Source of the DNA: Flavobacterium indicum GPTSA100-9 = DSM 17447
GTDB taxonomy: Bacteria; Bacteroidota; Bacteroidia; Flavobacteriales; Flavobacteriaceae
NCBI RefSeq assembly: GCF_000455605.1
Contig: NC_017025.1
Coordinates: 2,914,001 to 2,978,000, forward strand
DNA: 64,000 bases
Direction: 5' to 3'
Below are positions 63,034 through 64,000 of the stretch, in pieces. Each line of letters begins with the position of its first letter. Positions within the stretch are counted from its first letter, which is position 1. The position numbers and the translations under genes are program-made. The notes beneath the pieces are model-generated. The model was not told where the DNA came from, did not search any database, and saw only the letters and a program-made list of their open reading frames with translations.

Positions 63034-64000
63034 TTAAGCCTGAAACTTTTTTAAATACCATTCGATTGTTTTCACAATTCCAGTATCAAAATTTTCATCA
63101 GCCTTCCAGCCTAATTCGTTTTCTATTTTTGTAGCATCGATAGCATAACGTAAATCGTGACCAGGACGATCTTTTACAAAAGTAATTTGGTCTTTATAAC
63201 TTCCCGATATTTTGGGTTTCAATGCATCTAATATAGTGCAAACTCGATCTACAATTTGTAAATTATTGCGTTCGTTTCTTCCGCCAATATTATAGGTTTC
63301 GCCCGATTTACCTGTTTTGAATGCCAACTCAATTCCTTTACAATGATCCAGTACGTATAACCAATCACGCACATTTTTCCCATCGCCGTAAATTGGAATA
63401 TTTTCTCCTGTTAATGCTTTACGAATAATGGTAGGAATCAATTTTTCGTTATGTTGTTTAGGGCCATAATTGTTAGAACAATTGGTTGTAACCACATTCA
63501 TTCCATAAGTATGAAAATAACTTCTCACAATCATATCTGAACCTGCTTTAGAAGCCGAATAAGGACTATTTGGAGCATAAGGTGTAGTTTCTTCAAATAA
63601 GCCTGTTTCCCCTAAAGTACCGTACACCTCATCTGTAGAAACATGATGAAAACGAGCGTTTGAAAACTCTAATTTATAGTCGTTTGGACCATTCATCCAT
63701 AACTTACGTGCTGTATCTAATAAATTAAATGTACCTAGAACATTAGTTTTAATAAATGCTTCTGGTCCAGAGATGGAATTATCCACATGACTTTCAGCAG
63801 CAAAATGAATGACATCATGAAATTGATAGTTAGCAAATAAATCCTCTATGAAAGCTCTATCACAAATATCACCATGAACAAATGAATATCTAGGATGGTT
63901 TTCAACTTCTCTAAGATTTTCTAAGTTTCCTGCATACGTTAAGGCATCTAAATTTACTAGATGATATTCTTCGTTATTTGCAATAAAAAAGGGAACAAAA
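63034..64000 (-). CDS. rfbB: dTDP-glucose 4,6-dehydratase (5' end outside the window)
   Basis: The frame runs open from the window edge to the stop at 63034, giving 322 residues; the true start, with the NAD loop, is beyond 64000. The edge reads FVPFFIANNEEYHLVNLDALTYAGN, split here as FVPFFIANNEEY and VNLDALTYAGN. HVSTDEVYGTLGE holds the catalytic Asp-Glu pair, YSASKAGSDM the Tyr/Lys, and GDGKNVRDWLYV is typical. It dehydrates dTDP-glucose to the 4-keto-6-deoxy sugar used by RfbC/D and WecE. Confidence 0.96.
   Translation of the reverse strand, partial: FVPFFIANNEEYHLVNLDALTYAGNLENLREVENHPRYSFVHGDICDRAFIEDLFANYQFHDVIHFAAESHVDNSISGPEAFIKTNVLGTFNLLDTARKLWMNGPNDYKLEFSNARFHHVSTDEVYGTLGETGLFEETTPYAPNSPYSASKAGSDMIVRSYFHTYGMNVVTTNCSNNYGPKQHNEKLIPTIIRKALTGENIPIYGDGKNVRDWLYVLDHCKGIELAFKTGKSGETYNIGGRNERNNLQIVDRVCTILDALKPKISGSYKDQITFVKDRPGHDLRYAIDATKIENELGWKADENFDTGIVKTIEWYLKKFQA

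Overview
The window is one stretch of an AT-rich Bacteroidetes chromosome, almost certainly a member of the Flavobacteriaceae close to Flavobacterium. Evidence: gliding-motility lipoprotein GldH, a SusC-type TonB receptor opening with a carboxypeptidase-regulatory-like domain, an adhesin beginning with the VGIGTTNP motif typical of this phylum, DUF6427/DUF6341 genes beside upp and purD, and promoters that fit the Bacteroidetes sigma pattern (TTTG about 19 bases before TAnnTTTG) rather than the usual -35/-10. No rRNA, tRNA, IS element, prophage or CRISPR array was seen.

Layout. 0-9.3 kb: end of an outer-membrane protein, an amino-acid permease, then aromatic amino-acid catabolism (hmgA, hpd), a candidate small RNA, and a tight operon of a DUF3108 protein, tryptophan 2,3-dioxygenase, an M23 peptidase lipoprotein and pgi. 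9.4-16.4 kb: TonB receptor, SpmA/SpmB-like fusion, class I fumarase. 16.5-23.6 kb (minus strand): ricT, gldH, a class A penicillin-binding protein, scoA/scoB with a four-helix-bundle gene lodged between them, and an RlmI-type methyltransferase. 23.7-26.6 kb: trhO-trhP-ferredoxin, a tRNA U34 hydroxylation operon. 26.8-36.7 kb: recA, a lipoprotein, an ECF sigma factor with a trans-envelope partner, an acyltransferase, trpS, dprA, an HU/SPOR protein, a thioesterase and a ferredoxin-type reductase. 36.7-40.2 kb: a divergent AraC regulator/adhesin pair bounded by two copies of one terminator. 40.2-45.1 kb: GT9, DUF4254, upp, DUF6427, DUF6341, purD. 45.2 kb to the end: surface polysaccharide locus.

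The polysaccharide locus holds sugar-nucleotide genes (rfbB, rfbA, rfbC, rfbD for dTDP-L-rhamnose; wecE for dTDP-4-amino-4,6-dideoxygalactose; a UDP-glucuronate decarboxylase for UDP-xylose), an initiating polyprenyl glycosylphosphotransferase, at least three glycosyltransferases, a GT39 membrane transferase, a Wzx flippase, two Wzy/ligase-type proteins, a 2-oxoglutarate oxygenase, an adenylate-forming PaaK/CapK-like enzyme and a lipoprotein. The parts fit a Wzx/Wzy-dependent O-antigen or capsule.

The best leads are: (1) a TrhO enzyme that carries the same C-terminal domain as its operon partner TrhP; (2) an ECF sigma factor overlapped by a protein that joins a cytosolic segment, an inner-membrane helix, a long disordered linker and an outer-membrane barrel; (3) a small RNA candidate with its own promoter and terminator; (4) a palindrome shared in front of hmgA and hpd; (5) a duplicated terminator bounding the AraC/adhesin module; (6) dispersed palindromic repeats, one translated in frame inside rfbD; (7) an S23-type gene splitting scoAB between inverted repeats. 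All calls come from reading the sequence; no database search was run.
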